From Psychrobacter sp. PG1 (lineage in GTDB: Bacteria; Pseudomonadota; Gammaproteobacteria; Pseudomonadales; Moraxellaceae): 64,000 bases of DNA. Below, piece after piece: positions 9,392-18,121 of the stretch. The translations under genes and the position numbers were made by a program. Location: the NCBI RefSeq assembly GCF_014897815.1, contig NZ_JABUZG010000071.1, positions 1 to 64,000 on the forward strand, given 5' to 3'. A model generated the notes under the pieces. The model searched no databases and had not been told where the DNA came from. It saw only the letters and a program-made list of their open reading frames with translations. Numbering within the stretch: position 1 is the first letter of the stretch; each line of letters begins with the position of its first letter.

Positions 9392-9424
9392 TTATAACGA
9401 CTTGTCAGGCATTATCGATCAATG

Positions 9425-9474
9425 CTATGTCGGTCAATACTATGTCAATCACTGCTATGTCAATCACTGCTATG
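9425..9474. repeat. 15-bp tandem repeat, about 3.3 copies
   Basis: CTATGTCGGTCAATA, then two identical CTATGTCAATCACTG units, then a partial CTATG. It lies just past the 3' end of the imelysin gene, on the downstream side. Confidence 0.8.
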
Positions 9475-9505
9475 CTTGCTGTTAAGCCAGTAAATTCGTG
9501 ATCGG

Positions 9506-10966
9506 TTAAAACTGCGAACCTGCGTCAGCATCTAAATTGTCAATACCGACCGCTTTTGCCGCATTTTCGATACCAGCTGTCAGCTCTTGTAAGCTAGTAA
9601 TACTATTTTCAATCCAGCTACGACGGGTATTTTGCTCTTCAGCTGAAATACCTTGTTTGCTTACTTGACCAGCGGTGGCAATCATTTGATCAACTTTGAT
9701 ACCTTCTTTTTCACCTTTTTCAACAATCACATTAAAGGCGGCTTCTACCTTAGCAAAGTCAGTCGCCAATTTATCAGCCGCTTCTTTGTTGTTGGTATCA
9801 ACGAGGTAGTTTTTAACACCATAACCACCAACGCTCTTACCAGCGACTGTCTTATAGTTGCCGTTAAAGACATTTTGGATACCACGGGCATTGTTGGCAT
9901 AGCTTAGATGGGTCAAATCACTGAAGCATTCGTGCTCATCTTCGGTAGAACCCGTTACAAAAGCAACCTGTATACGCTCAGAAGCAAGCTCACCCAATGC
10001 TAGGCTGCCCATCTGATACATGATCTGGCGTAAACCATTATCGTATTTACGAGCCATCAGATCGCTACGTAAGGTATTTTCACTCTCAGGCTGCCACTCA
10101 GCTTCCATTGCAGTCAAATCATCAACCAATAATTGAGTCGCTGCTTTTAAGAACGCGCCACGACGCTCACATATACCAGCATCCTCATTGACCGTCTCAC
10201 CACTGGTACATTGGCCCGCCTCAGTCACATAATCAGTCACTGGACGATTGCCTGCACCTTCGCCAACGCCGTTGGTATCTTGACCCCATAGCATAAATTC
10301 AATCGCATGGTAGCCGGTCGTCACATTGGCTTCACTACCACCAATCTCATTCATTTCTGCTAATAGCTCAGGAGTGATAGTACTGGTATCTTGTTTGATA
10401 CTACCGACCGTAATGCTATCGCTATTGATGATATTGTCTTGGCTATTGTATTCACCTTCATAACCATCACTAACGTAATCAATCAGCGCCTCATCAAGTG
10501 GCCAAGCATTTACCTGTCCTTCCCAACCATCGATACTACCGAGTGCTCGTTTATCATTGGCTGTCACAAAACCTTCATCAAAACGGAAGATCTCAGTTTG
10601 CGAATACGGCTGGCGCGCGGCTTTATACGCCGCTTTTGCCGCATCAAGGTTTGCTTGGGTTGGTGTTGTCACATAGGTCTCTACTGCTGTTTGCAGGACT
10701 TTAGCAGTATCTAGCGAATCTTTATAAGCCGCATGCGCCATGTTTGCATAGCTGATCATAAGTCTATCGGTATAAGCTTGATCAACCGCTGATAGTTTCG
10801 TCGTATCTGCAGCGGTTGTGTCTTGCACCGCTGTTTGCGTATCGGCGGTAGTGTCCGTGTCTTCCTTGGCTTGCTTGGTACAACCCGACACCATTAACAA
10901 CCCTGCAAGCGCAGCAGCTAAAGTAGTTGGTAAAATCTTACGGCTCGTTACTGTGGTAATCGTCAT
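9506..10966 (-). CDS. Imelysin-family iron-regulated lipoprotein (COG3487, IrpA-like)
   Basis: A 486-residue predicted lipoprotein. From ATG 10966 it reads MTITTVTSRKI, a hydrophobic core and lipobox MVSGC (about C29), then a Thr/Asp/Ala linker and an imelysin domain with the canonical GYHAIEFMLWGQD block (H220, E223) and NTRRSWIENS near the end. Homologues are iron-regulated periplasmic or outer-membrane lipoproteins. The frame extends upstream into a repeat element, but TTGAGGA before ATG 10966 decides the start. Expression is almost certainly Fur-controlled, given the perfect Fur box at 11213-11231. A terminator-like hairpin separates it from the di-heme gene. Confidence 0.93.
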   Translation of the reverse strand: MTITTVTSRKILPTTLAAALAGLLMVSGCTKQAKEDTDTTADTQTAVQDTTAADTTKLSAVDQAYTDRLMISYANMAHAAYKDSLDTAKVLQTAVETYVTTPTQANLDAAKAAYKAARQPYSQTEIFRFDEGFVTANDKRALGSIDGWEGQVNAWPLDEALIDYVSDGYEGEYNSQDNIINSDSITVGSIKQDTSTITPELLAEMNEIGGSEANVTTGYHAIEFMLWGQDTNGVGEGAGNRPVTDYVTEAGQCTSGETVNEDAGICERRGAFLKAATQLLVDDLTAMEAEWQPESENTLRSDLMARKYDNGLRQIMYQMGSLALGELASERIQVAFVTGSTEDEHECFSDLTHLSYANNARGIQNVFNGNYKTVAGKSVGGYGVKNYLVDTNNKEAADKLATDFAKVEAAFNVIVEKGEKEGIKVDQMIATAGQVSKQGISAEEQNTRRSWIENSITSLQELTAGIENAAKAVGIDNLDADAGSQF

Positions 10967-11019
10967 ACATATCCTCAAAAAGTATCGCAAAAGAAAAATG
11001 GGCTTTGAATAAAGAGCAT

Positions 11020-11173
11020 TAGGGCATATCCTCATTTTAAATAATGCTGATAAAAATGAGAAAAACAGCGCCCATAATATCAAGATATTGACCAGAATTT
11101 GACACTATTAGACAAAGTTTAGCTATTTTTAGTCCATCTATAAGGCAATCAAATGAACTGAGAACCTACCCTA
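11020..11173. mobile_element. MITE-like element, family B (diverged copy)
   Basis: A non-coding element of about 150 bp between TA dinucleotides (11020-11021 and 11172-11173). Its ends GGGCATATCCTCATTTT and, inverted, GGGTAGGTTCTCAGTT form an imperfect terminal inverted repeat. Internal segments (CATAATATCAAGATATTGA; TTTAGCTATTTTTAGTCCAT) match the copy at 40473-40634. TA flanks suggest mobilisation by an IS630/Tc1-like transposase supplied elsewhere. It lies between the Fur-controlled promoter and the start codon of the imelysin gene. Confidence 0.65.
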
Positions 11174-11201
11174 GTATCGCCACAATAACAAAGCTTTGTA
11201 A

Positions 11202-11231
11202 ATTATAGTGTTATTGATAATCATTATCAAT
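11202..11231 (-). promoter_or_regulatory. Fur box over the imelysin promoter
   Basis: A 19-bp perfect palindrome ATTGATAATCATTATCAAT (11213-11231; 9-1-9 inverted) matches the Fur box core. It overlaps a near-consensus minus-strand promoter: TTGATA (11225-11230), 17-bp spacer, TATAAT (11202-11207). Fur with Fe(II) binding here would block RNA polymerase, so the imelysin gene should be induced by iron starvation. Confidence 0.88.
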
Positions 11232-11372
11232 ATTTAATTAATATTAATATAACCATTTAGCTAACGATTGTTTTATAAATAGAAACACCAAAAATATTTT
11301 AAATTGATTTAAAGCTAACGGAATCCTGATACCTAAAATCATTTTGAATTTGAAATCTAAATATCAGGCATA

Positions 11373-11403
11373 AAAAAAGGCCAGTTTATCACTGACCTTT
11401 TTC
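11373..11403 (-). terminator. Terminator of OmpA-family lipoprotein gene
   Basis: On the minus strand AAGGTCAGT, a GATA loop and AACTGGCCTT form a stem with one G-U pair, followed by a run of seven T residues. It lies 34 bp after the stop codon. Confidence 0.8.
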
Positions 11404-11436
11404 AACACTATAGTGACAGCTACACTATTGTATGAA

Positions 11437-12090
11437 TTAACGTACGTTGTTTGGCGCATTGATGGTTAATTCAACACGGCGGTTTTGCTGACGACCATAC
11501 TCGGTGCTGTTATCCGCAACTGGACGAGACTCACCATAAGCGACGACATTGATACGGCTAGAAGCCACACCGCGTGCGCTTAAATAGTTCGCTACTGCGT
11601 AAGCACGATCTCGTGACAGTTTCATGTTATAAGCATCAGAACCTTTGCTATCAGTATGACCAGCAACCGTTATCGTGTTTTGATTATATTCATTTAGCGT
11701 TGAAGCAAGCTTATCAAGCGTTGGTCTAAATGATGGGTTTAAAGACGCATCATCAAATGAGAAAGTGATGTTGCCTGGCATTACTAGGTCAATATTACCA
11801 TTCGCATTTGGCGTAACGGTTACACCCGTACCAGCCATTTGCTGCTCAAGCTGCTTGGCTTGACGCTCCATGTAGTAACCAACACCAGCACCCAAAGCTG
11901 CGCCAATCGCGGCATCACGACCTGTGTTATCACCACCTGTTGCTTTTGAAATTGCGCCGCCGCCTAGAGCACCTGCCAATGTACCAATAGCAGTTTTGTT
12001 CAAGCGTTGTTGTCCAGTGTTTGGATCAGTAGCACAACCGCTAAGAGCTAGACCTGACGCTACTGCTGCAATCATTAATGTATTACGCAT
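11437..12090 (-). CDS. OmpA-family outer-membrane lipoprotein with glycine zipper
   Basis: A 217-residue lipoprotein resembling YiaD-type OmpA-like proteins. Signal peptide with lipobox LSGC (C19); a Gly/Ala-rich zipper region (about 35-73, GALGGGAISKATGG and GAALGAGVGYY); then an OmpA C-terminal peptidoglycan-binding domain (about 105-215) with AGHTDSKGSDAYNMKLSRDRA and GRQQNRRVELTI. It probably tethers the outer membrane to peptidoglycan. It is monocistronic with its own terminator. Confidence 0.92.
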   Translation of the reverse strand: MRNTLMIAAVASGLALSGCATDPNTGQQRLNKTAIGTLAGALGGGAISKATGGDNTGRDAAIGAALGAGVGYYMERQAKQLEQQMAGTGVTVTPNANGNIDLVMPGNITFSFDDASLNPSFRPTLDKLASTLNEYNQNTITVAGHTDSKGSDAYNMKLSRDRAYAVANYLSARGVASSRINVVAYGESRPVADNSTEYGRQQNRRVELTINAPNNVR

Positions 12091-12441
12091 AATATTTCCT
12101 CTTAAGTTTAAAAAATTATAGACAAAGTGTGCTTTTTATAAATATTTTCTGTTAATTCCATCTACATGCTCAATATACACTCGTCATTATTATGGCAATT
12201 ACAATCTAATCATGTGTAATATTTTGTCACACCTGTGTATGAGAAGTGCAGAATGATTTAATGAGACTTTCACAATGATTGGATACGTTTGTGTTCTCAC
12301 TGTTAACTACCCATTAGCGCAAGGTGTTATCACAAGTCACGTTTACACTCGTACACTCTGAACCGTTTCTGCTAAAATTGTGCAATAAAACTGGCAATGA
12401 ATCATTTATATACTAATAAGACTGACCGAAAAGGATTTAGC
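12091..12441. other. Intergenic region with no recognised element
   Basis: About 350 bp between the divergent OmpA-lipoprotein and acyltransferase genes. It must carry both promoters, but no clear -35/-10 pair, repeat or RNA structure was recognised apart from the AAGGA ribosome binding site at its right end. Confidence 0.5.
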
Positions 12442-13404
12442 ATGCGATTGACATCTACTATTCGAAAAATACACGAACGCAACCCTAAATTAGGCAAAGC
12501 CGTTTCACTTGCGACAGCGACTGGGGTTATTGCAGCCAACAGCTTCGGTGGTAGTATTCCCTTATGGTTAATGGGTGTCGGCAAAGTCATCACTGGTGCT
12601 CCTATCGCAGACAAAGCGGTTATCAAAATCGCGACTTATTGGATCAGTAGCAACAGTGCCTTGATCGATGACATGTTGCCACGTAAAGATTGGCGCATCA
12701 GCTTACCCGATGACGTTCACATCAATGGCAAATATTTGCTGGTCAGCAACCATCAGTCTTGGGTCGATACCAGTATCGTGCAGTACATTAGTGAAAAACG
12801 CTTGCCATTGACACGGTTTTTTACCAAATTTGAACTGATTTACATTCCGATTGTGGGTCAAGCCTTTTACTTTTTAGACTTCCCAATGATGCGTCGACAT
12901 TCTAAAGAAGCCGTCGCTAAAAACCCTGCTCTACAAGGCAAAGACATCGAAGAAGCCAAACGCGCCTGTGCCCTGTTAAAAGACAAACCTTTTACTTTGT
13001 TAAATTACTTAGAGGGCACGCGTTTCACCAAAGCCAAACATGCAAAGCAACAGTCTCCTTATACTCATTTATTGAAGCCACGGGCAGGCGGCCTATCTTT
13101 AGCCATTAACGCGCTAGGCGAAGACATCGATGGCATGCTAGATATGACAATCGTTTATCCTGATGGTGTGCCAAGTTATAGTGATTTGTGGAAAGGTAAC
13201 ATCAAGCGTTTGAGCGTCGATGTGCGTTATATTGAGATGCCTGATGCATTATTTAACGGTATTAAAAATGGTGGTTACGAAAATGATGACGCGGTAAAAT
13301 CTCAAATGTTTGATTGGGTAGAGCAAATTTGGCAGCAAAAAGATCAGCGTATTACTGATATGTTGGCTGAGTTTGAAACGAACCCTAAAGCTCCGAATGC
13401 TTAG
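12442..13404 (+). CDS. 1-acylglycerol-3-phosphate acyltransferase-like (YihG/PlsC family)
   Basis: A 320-residue PlsC-type acyltransferase of the YihG-like group. It has an N-terminal hydrophobic region, then the catalytic NHxxxxD motif (SNHQSWVDT, about residues 100-108), a FTKFELIYIPIVG block and LEGTR (the second PlsC motif). Such enzymes transfer acyl chains to lysophosphatidic acid or related lysolipids at the inner membrane. An upstream ATG (12397) exists, but AAGGA seven bases before ATG 12442 supports the shorter form. Monocistronic by position. Confidence 0.85.
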   Translation: MRLTSTIRKIHERNPKLGKAVSLATATGVIAANSFGGSIPLWLMGVGKVITGAPIADKAVIKIATYWISSNSALIDDMLPRKDWRISLPDDVHINGKYLLVSNHQSWVDTSIVQYISEKRLPLTRFFTKFELIYIPIVGQAFYFLDFPMMRRHSKEAVAKNPALQGKDIEEAKRACALLKDKPFTLLNYLEGTRFTKAKHAKQQSPYTHLLKPRAGGLSLAINALGEDIDGMLDMTIVYPDGVPSYSDLWKGNIKRLSVDVRYIEMPDALFNGIKNGGYENDDAVKSQMFDWVEQIWQQKDQRITDMLAEFETNPKAPNA

Positions 13405-13706
13405 AGACATCGTTAACAGAGCAACGGCATACAACGGTGAATTACTTTAAGTCGTTTTAAAACTACGATTGAGCGCTGTTGTTTTAAACTTGAATGCTAA
13501 ATGCCGATTCGTAAATGCTGACTGTAAACCCCAACTCATAAATGATAATGCGTAATTATAATGAAAGATGGGTTGTTTTTTGGCTCTATTCATTGATAAT
13601 GTGAATAGTCATGAGCCCATGACTTTTTGACCGTTAGTGACTTGATAGCCCTGTACTATTTGAGCCGCTTATTTTTCGTGCTATTTATCATTTATAAGGT
13701 TTGACT
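13405..13706. other. Intergenic region with no recognised element
   Basis: About 300 bp between the acyltransferase gene and the unknown membrane protein gene. No terminator hairpin, repeat or convincing promoter was seen. An AAGG at its right end sets the next start. Confidence 0.5.
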
Positions 13707-14792
13707 GTGCCCGCTTCCTCTTCTACTAGCCTGCCTCTAGACTCAGCGCCTGTATCCAATCAGCCGCCTGATAATACGCTGCCACCGCCAAACCGACCAA
13801 CGCCAAATCGCTTAAAACTCACTTACGATATCGTGATGATTATTGCCATCAGTATCGATCTATTATTGATTAGTATTGATGCTATCTTGATGAGTAGCTT
13901 TAGTAGCAATGCCGCAGGATGGCTCAGTATTAGCGATGCTCTTAGTTGGTATCAAAATACCTTACATGAGCCTTTGCGTACCGCTGGTGGATTTTTTACC
14001 CTATTTTTGATCTTTGAGCTACTGCTACGTTGGGCGATTGCGATTAAACAAAACGTCTACTATCGCTGGTTCTTTTTTCCTTTTGTCCATTGGTATGAAG
14101 TATTGGGGTGCTTTCCGCAGCTGCGTGCCTTACGTTTATTCCGAGCAGTAATCATTGGGCGACGCTTATACCAGCTTGGTTACCAAGTGCTGCCGCAGCC
14201 ATGGATCAATCGGATTAGGTTCTATATCGACTTATTATTAGAAGAGCTGTCCGACCGCGTCATATTGACGACTATTCAAAACTTTCGGCAGCAACTGACC
14301 GATCCTAAAACGCATAAATCTTTTATTGAATCAACGATAACTCGTAATCGTAACGAGATTGAGGCAGCAGTGCTGTCGATACTGCGCACAGAGCTAGCAC
14401 CAAAACTACAGGAGTTGACGGCAGCATCAGGTGGCGGCAGTATATTAGCCAGCGAGATGGGCAATGCTATTGAAGAGGGTTTGGCCAATACGCCTGAGCT
14501 GCGTCGCTACCTACGCATGATACCGATTGCCGGTAGCTTGATTGAATCACAGCTGCAACACGTCGGTCACAATATAGGTGAAAACGTCGTTTACGCACTG
14601 AATAAACGCCTTCTAGACCCCGAACGCCTCGATTCATTGATGGTAGCGATTGCCAACGGCATTGCCAGTATCGATACGGATAATACTGCGTTAGATACCT
14701 TGATTTCGAGTATCATTGATGACAGTTTGACAGAATTTGAAGCGCAGGTAAAAGTGCAGCAGTGGAAGCATCAAGAGATGCTTCATCTATAA
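13707..14792 (+). CDS. Membrane protein of unknown function with S4-like arginine helix
   Basis: A 361-residue protein not assigned to a characterised family. A Ser/Pro-rich N-terminus (about 1-35) precedes a hydrophobic segment (IVMIIAISIDLLLISIDAIL), a second (FFTLFLIFELLLRWAIAI), an aromatic FFFPFVHWYEVLGCF segment, then LRALRLFRAVIIGRR, where arginines recur every third or fourth residue as in the S4 helix of voltage-gated channels. The C-terminal 200 residues look soluble and helical. No pore motif was recognised. GTG 13707 is chosen because AAGG is seven bases upstream; TTG 13701 would be too close. It precedes minC by 126 bp. Confidence 0.65.
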   Translation: MPASSSTSLPLDSAPVSNQPPDNTLPPPNRPTPNRLKLTYDIVMIIAISIDLLLISIDAILMSSFSSNAAGWLSISDALSWYQNTLHEPLRTAGGFFTLFLIFELLLRWAIAIKQNVYYRWFFFPFVHWYEVLGCFPQLRALRLFRAVIIGRRLYQLGYQVLPQPWINRIRFYIDLLLEELSDRVILTTIQNFRQQLTDPKTHKSFIESTITRNRNEIEAAVLSILRTELAPKLQELTAASGGGSILASEMGNAIEEGLANTPELRRYLRMIPIAGSLIESQLQHVGHNIGENVVYALNKRLLDPERLDSLMVAIANGIASIDTDNTALDTLISSIIDDSLTEFEAQVKVQQWKHQEMLHL

Positions 14793-14918
14793 TCCATACT
14801 GCTAATAGCACGCCCTGCCTACAAAACATTAGGCTTAGCAAGCAAATGAATGGTATGACTCGATAATAAAAACAACACCGTGAATACAGTGACAGAATTA
14901 TCTCTTGAGGATTTATAT

Positions 14919-15782
14919 ATGACAGTTTCAGACAACGACAGCCAAGGCTCGATCGCCGCGCCAGCATTACCAGCATTGGCATTTTATGGCAAGATGCTGA
15001 CTTTTTCACGTTTGCAATTTAGCACAGATGATTTAGGTGCGATAGACGCCCAGCTTGCCGCAACGCTTAGTAATAAATCTAGCAATATCCCGGTCCTTAT
15101 CGATAGCGAGGTTGAACAAGATCTCTTAGCATTGGTAGAGCTTTTATGGTCGTGGGGCTTACAGCCTATTGGCGTCGTGACTGGCACACTAGATGCGCAA
15201 GCCCGTGAGCAGCGATTGGCCATCTTCCCTGCTGATGGCAAACGTATTGAGCGTATATTACCTAGCAAGAAAGCTGCAACTCAAGTGAGTAAAGCTCCCG
15301 ATGATAAACATACAGAATCAGCCAGCACCAATTCAACCAGTACCAATTCAGACAGTAACAATGATACTGCAGCCATCAGCGAGTCAAATACAGAAACAAC
15401 GATAGCAAACGCCACAGCAGAGACACTGATGAGTGCTGAGCATATTACCAGCCTAATTTACGATCAAATGCTACGTTCAGGACAAAGCCTGAATCACGTG
15501 GGCGGTGATTTGATTTTGACCAATAGTGTCAATAGCGGGGCGGAAGCGATTACCGATAATAGCTTGCACGTTTACGGTCGTGCCCAAGGACGCTTGGTTG
15601 CTGGCGCTACTGGTGACAAAGATGCCCGTATTTTTTGTCAAGTTTTTAACCCTTCTTTGGTGTCAGTGGCGGGAACTTATTGCTTACGAGACAACTTACC
15701 TGAGCACGTGATTGACAAATCTGTACAAGTAAGATTTGTCGAAGGTGAAGGCTTAGTATTTACGGTAATGGATGACGCTTAA
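14919..15782 (+). CDS. minC: Septum-site inhibitor MinC
   Basis: A 287-residue cell division inhibitor. The N-terminal domain (about 1-110, ALAFYGKMLTFSRLQF...) contacts FtsZ. The C-terminal beta-helix (about 190-287) carries the GRAQGRLVAGATGDKDARIFC signature and binds MinD. Between them is an unusually long Ser/Thr/Asn/Asp-rich linker (about 130-170). A GTG at 14880 is in frame, but TTGAGGA sits eight bases before ATG 14919. It is 451 bp upstream of minD, so it may be transcribed separately. Confidence 0.93.
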   Translation: MTVSDNDSQGSIAAPALPALAFYGKMLTFSRLQFSTDDLGAIDAQLAATLSNKSSNIPVLIDSEVEQDLLALVELLWSWGLQPIGVVTGTLDAQAREQRLAIFPADGKRIERILPSKKAATQVSKAPDDKHTESASTNSTSTNSDSNNDTAAISESNTETTIANATAETLMSAEHITSLIYDQMLRSGQSLNHVGGDLILTNSVNSGAEAITDNSLHVYGRAQGRLVAGATGDKDARIFCQVFNPSLVSVAGTYCLRDNLPEHVIDKSVQVRFVEGEGLVFTVMDDA

Positions 15783-16233
15783 ATTCTTTTGCCTTTAACA
15801 ACAATAGATGCGTCCGTGATTTTTATAAATGTAAACAGGCTAAGCCGATTTTCATCATATATGACGCTTATCAAAAAACGTTTATTAGAAAATCTCAATA
15901 GTAAACGTTTAAACAGCGCATTTAATATTATAGTAAGTTTATTTAACAAAACTGTTCTATGATGAATCGCTAGCTCTGCCACTATCTACACTACTCGTCA
16001 GCGTCTATTTTATTATTCACAATAGGCAATATTGACCAACAAATTCTAGGTAGCACCGCTTTGTGATCCATATATAAGCTGTTTTTCTGCTTTACTATGG
16101 ACGTGCTATAAATTTTTGTTTATTTATGCTAGGCTACCTTCGCAGGTAGTGTATATATAGCATGTGAATAATGTGCAATTGCGCTATTTTTTTATATAAA
16201 AGATATCCCATTGATTCATAGGAGTGTGCCATT
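15783..16233. other. 451-bp gap between minC and minD
   Basis: No gene is visible. A 9-bp inverted repeat AAACGTTTA (15876-15884) / TAAACGTTT (15902-15910) could form a hairpin without a following T-run. The minD ribosome binding site AGGAG ends the region. A separate minDE promoter is expected here, but no clear one was found. Confidence 0.45.
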
Positions 16234-17049
16234 GTGGCGAAGATAGTTGTAATCACTTCAGGTAAAGGCGGTGTGGGCAAAACCACGACAAGTGCCTCTT
16301 TTGCCGCAGGTTTAGCATTGCGTGGCTATAAGACAGTCGTTATCGATTTTGATGTAGGTCTACGTAATCTAGACTTAATCATGGGTTGTGAAAACCGAAT
16401 TGTTTATGATTTTGTTGATGTCATCACCGGTAGCGCACGCTTGTCGCAAGCACTGGTCAAAGACAAACAGCTTGAAAACTTGTACATCCTACCCGCCAGT
16501 CAAACGCGTGATAAAGACGCCCTGACAGACGAAGGGGTGGCAGAGGTTATGTCTGAGCTGTCTAAGCAGTTCGACTATATCATCTGTGATTCACCAGCTG
16601 GTATTGAGCGCGGTGCACAACTCGCCATGTATCATGCTGATGAAGCGATCATCGTCACCAACCCTGAGATTTCTTCAGTGCGTGACTCAGACCGTATTAT
16701 CGGTATCTTGCAAAGCCAGACCAAAAAGGTTGAAGAAAACCAAGGCTCTGTACGTGAGCATTTGATTATTACTCGTTATAATGCTGAGCGTGCAGCAGCC
16801 AACGAGATGATGGACATTGATACCATTTCAAATGATATCCTAAAAGTTCCATTACTTGGGGTTGTTCCTGAAAGTCACTCAGTGCTTGAAGCATCTAACC
16901 ATGGTGAGCCTGTCATTCATTATACCGATTCAGTTGCTGGTCAATGTTATGATGACATCGTCGCCCGCTTCTTAGGTGAAGAACGCCCACTACGTCATAT
17001 TGACGTGAAGAAAAAGAGTCTATTACAGCGCTGGTTTGGAGGTCAATGA
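16234..17049 (+). CDS. minD: Septum-site ATPase MinD
   Basis: A 271-residue ParA/MinD-type ATPase that recruits MinC to the membrane and oscillates with MinE. The deviant Walker A motif is [10 protein letters not shown] (10-19), followed by [12 protein letters not shown] and CDSPAGIE (Walker B region). A C-terminal amphipathic membrane-targeting helix ([11 protein letters not shown]) is present. The start is GTG, with AGGAG nine bases upstream. It overlaps minE by four bases. Confidence 0.97.
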   Translation: MAKIVVITSGKGGVGKTTTSASFAAGLALRGYKTVVIDFDVGLRNLDLIMGCENRIVYDFVDVITGSARLSQALVKDKQLENLYILPASQTRDKDALTDEGVAEVMSELSKQFDYIICDSPAGIERGAQLAMYHADEAIIVTNPEISSVRDSDRIIGILQSQTKKVEENQGSVREHLIITRYNAERAAANEMMDIDTISNDILKVPLLGVVPESHSVLEASNHGEPVIHYTDSVAGQCYDDIVARFLGEERPLRHIDVKKKSLLQRWFGGQ

Positions 17050-17339
17050 TGACGAAGAAAAAAGGATTTTGGAGTAGCCTATTTGGTACTGACGACGGTA
17101 GTAGCGCAGGTAGCGCTAATATGGCTACTGAGCGTCTTAAGGTTATCGTTGCGAGCGAAAATCGCTTAAACAACCGCTTAACAGCTGATCGTATCGAAAA
17201 AATGAAACGTGAGATTTTAGAAGTGGTCAACAAATACGTCAATGGCGTACAGATTGATGATGTGAATATCAATCATCGTTCTGAGGACAGCCTAGACGTA
17301 TTAGAGATGAATATCAGTCTACCTGAACACAAAAAATAA
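17046..17339 (+). CDS. minE: Division-site topological factor MinE
   Basis: A 97-residue MinE, with an N-terminal region and the [15 protein letters not shown] anti-MinCD segment, then the dimerising topological-specificity domain ([14 protein letters not shown]...[12 protein letters not shown]). It stimulates MinD ATP hydrolysis. Its ATG overlaps the minD stop (ATGATG; the second ATG is also possible). Followed by a strong terminator. Confidence 0.96.
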   Translation: MMTKKKGFWSSLFGTDDGSSAGSANMATERLKVIVASENRLNNRLTADRIEKMKREILEVVNKYVNGVQIDDVNINHRSEDSLDVLEMNISLPEHKK

Positions 17340-17356
17340 GCGCTGTCTTAGAAAAA

Positions 17357-17393
17357 CAAAAAAGCCCTAAGTTATGATACTTAGGGCTTTTTT
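17357..17393. terminator. Bidirectional terminator between minE and cytochrome b561
   Basis: Perfect 9-bp stem AGCCCTAAG (17363-17371) / CTTAGGGCT (17380-17388), with T-run to 17393 on the plus strand and an A-run before it, so it can serve both convergent genes. Confidence 0.92.
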
Positions 17394-17448
17394 ATATGGT
17401 ATGAAATAGTAGGTTTACCTATGGCAGCCTACGATTATTTTGATACTA

Positions 17449-17976
17449 TTATTTTATACGCGCTATTAAATTGTCTTTTTTGACAAACTGATGATATAGA
17501 GCAGCACCGATATGAATAAGTGTAAAGGCAATAATGGTCGGCCAAATAATATCAGTATGCAGGTCATTATAAAAGCGTGCCAACCCTCTATCTGGTGTGA
17601 CAAATACAGGGATTTGAAACAAGCCAAAAATATCGACGGGGCGTCCACCATAAACGGACATCAGCAAACCAGCTATTGGCATTGCAATTAATAAGGCATA
17701 TAAGCCAAAATGTGACAGTTTAGAGGCTAATAACTGCCACTTTGGCATCGCTACAGGTGGCGGCGCCTTAATAAATACACGATTAAGCACCCGTGCTATC
17801 ATCCAACATAACAAACTAATACCAAACGCTTTATGCAACCCAATATAAAGATTGTTATCCAGATTATCGTACAACAAAATCATTATCCACGTAACCAACA
17901 GTAAAACTGCACTGATCCAGTGAAATATCCGGCTGCTGACTGGCCACTTTGACACATTTGAATTGCTACTATTCAT
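17449..17976 (-). CDS. Cytochrome b561 family protein
   Basis: A 175-residue four-helix membrane cytochrome b561 of the bacterial type. It has SSRIFHWISAVLLLVTW (first helix with heme-ligand His), YIGLHKAFGISLLCWMIARVLNR, SHFGLYALLIAMPIAGLLMS and ALTLIHIGAALYHQF, giving the usual four histidine ligands. It would transfer electrons from quinol across the inner membrane. An in-frame GTG at 18000 exists, but ATG 17976 with AGGA six bases upstream is preferred. No partner gene is adjacent. Confidence 0.9.
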   Translation of the reverse strand: MNSSNSNVSKWPVSSRIFHWISAVLLLVTWIMILLYDNLDNNLYIGLHKAFGISLLCWMIARVLNRVFIKAPPPVAMPKWQLLASKLSHFGLYALLIAMPIAGLLMSVYGGRPVDIFGLFQIPVFVTPDRGLARFYNDLHTDIIWPTIIAFTLIHIGAALYHQFVKKDNLIARIK

Positions 17977-18121
17977 GAGCTGTCCTATTACCCTCACCAC
18001 TAATTATCTATCATCAATGTTATAGACAAAACAACCACTCATTCAACGATTAGCAATCATCAAAGTAATTGGGCAACCCTATTTCTCTGATAGTAGAAAT
18101 AACCCTGATATAAGCGAGAAG

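Noticed and set aside
10967..11083. Longer N-terminus for the imelysin protein
   Set aside because: The extra 39 residues come from the MITE-like leader and would precede the lipoprotein signal peptide; a ribosome binding site supports ATG 10966.
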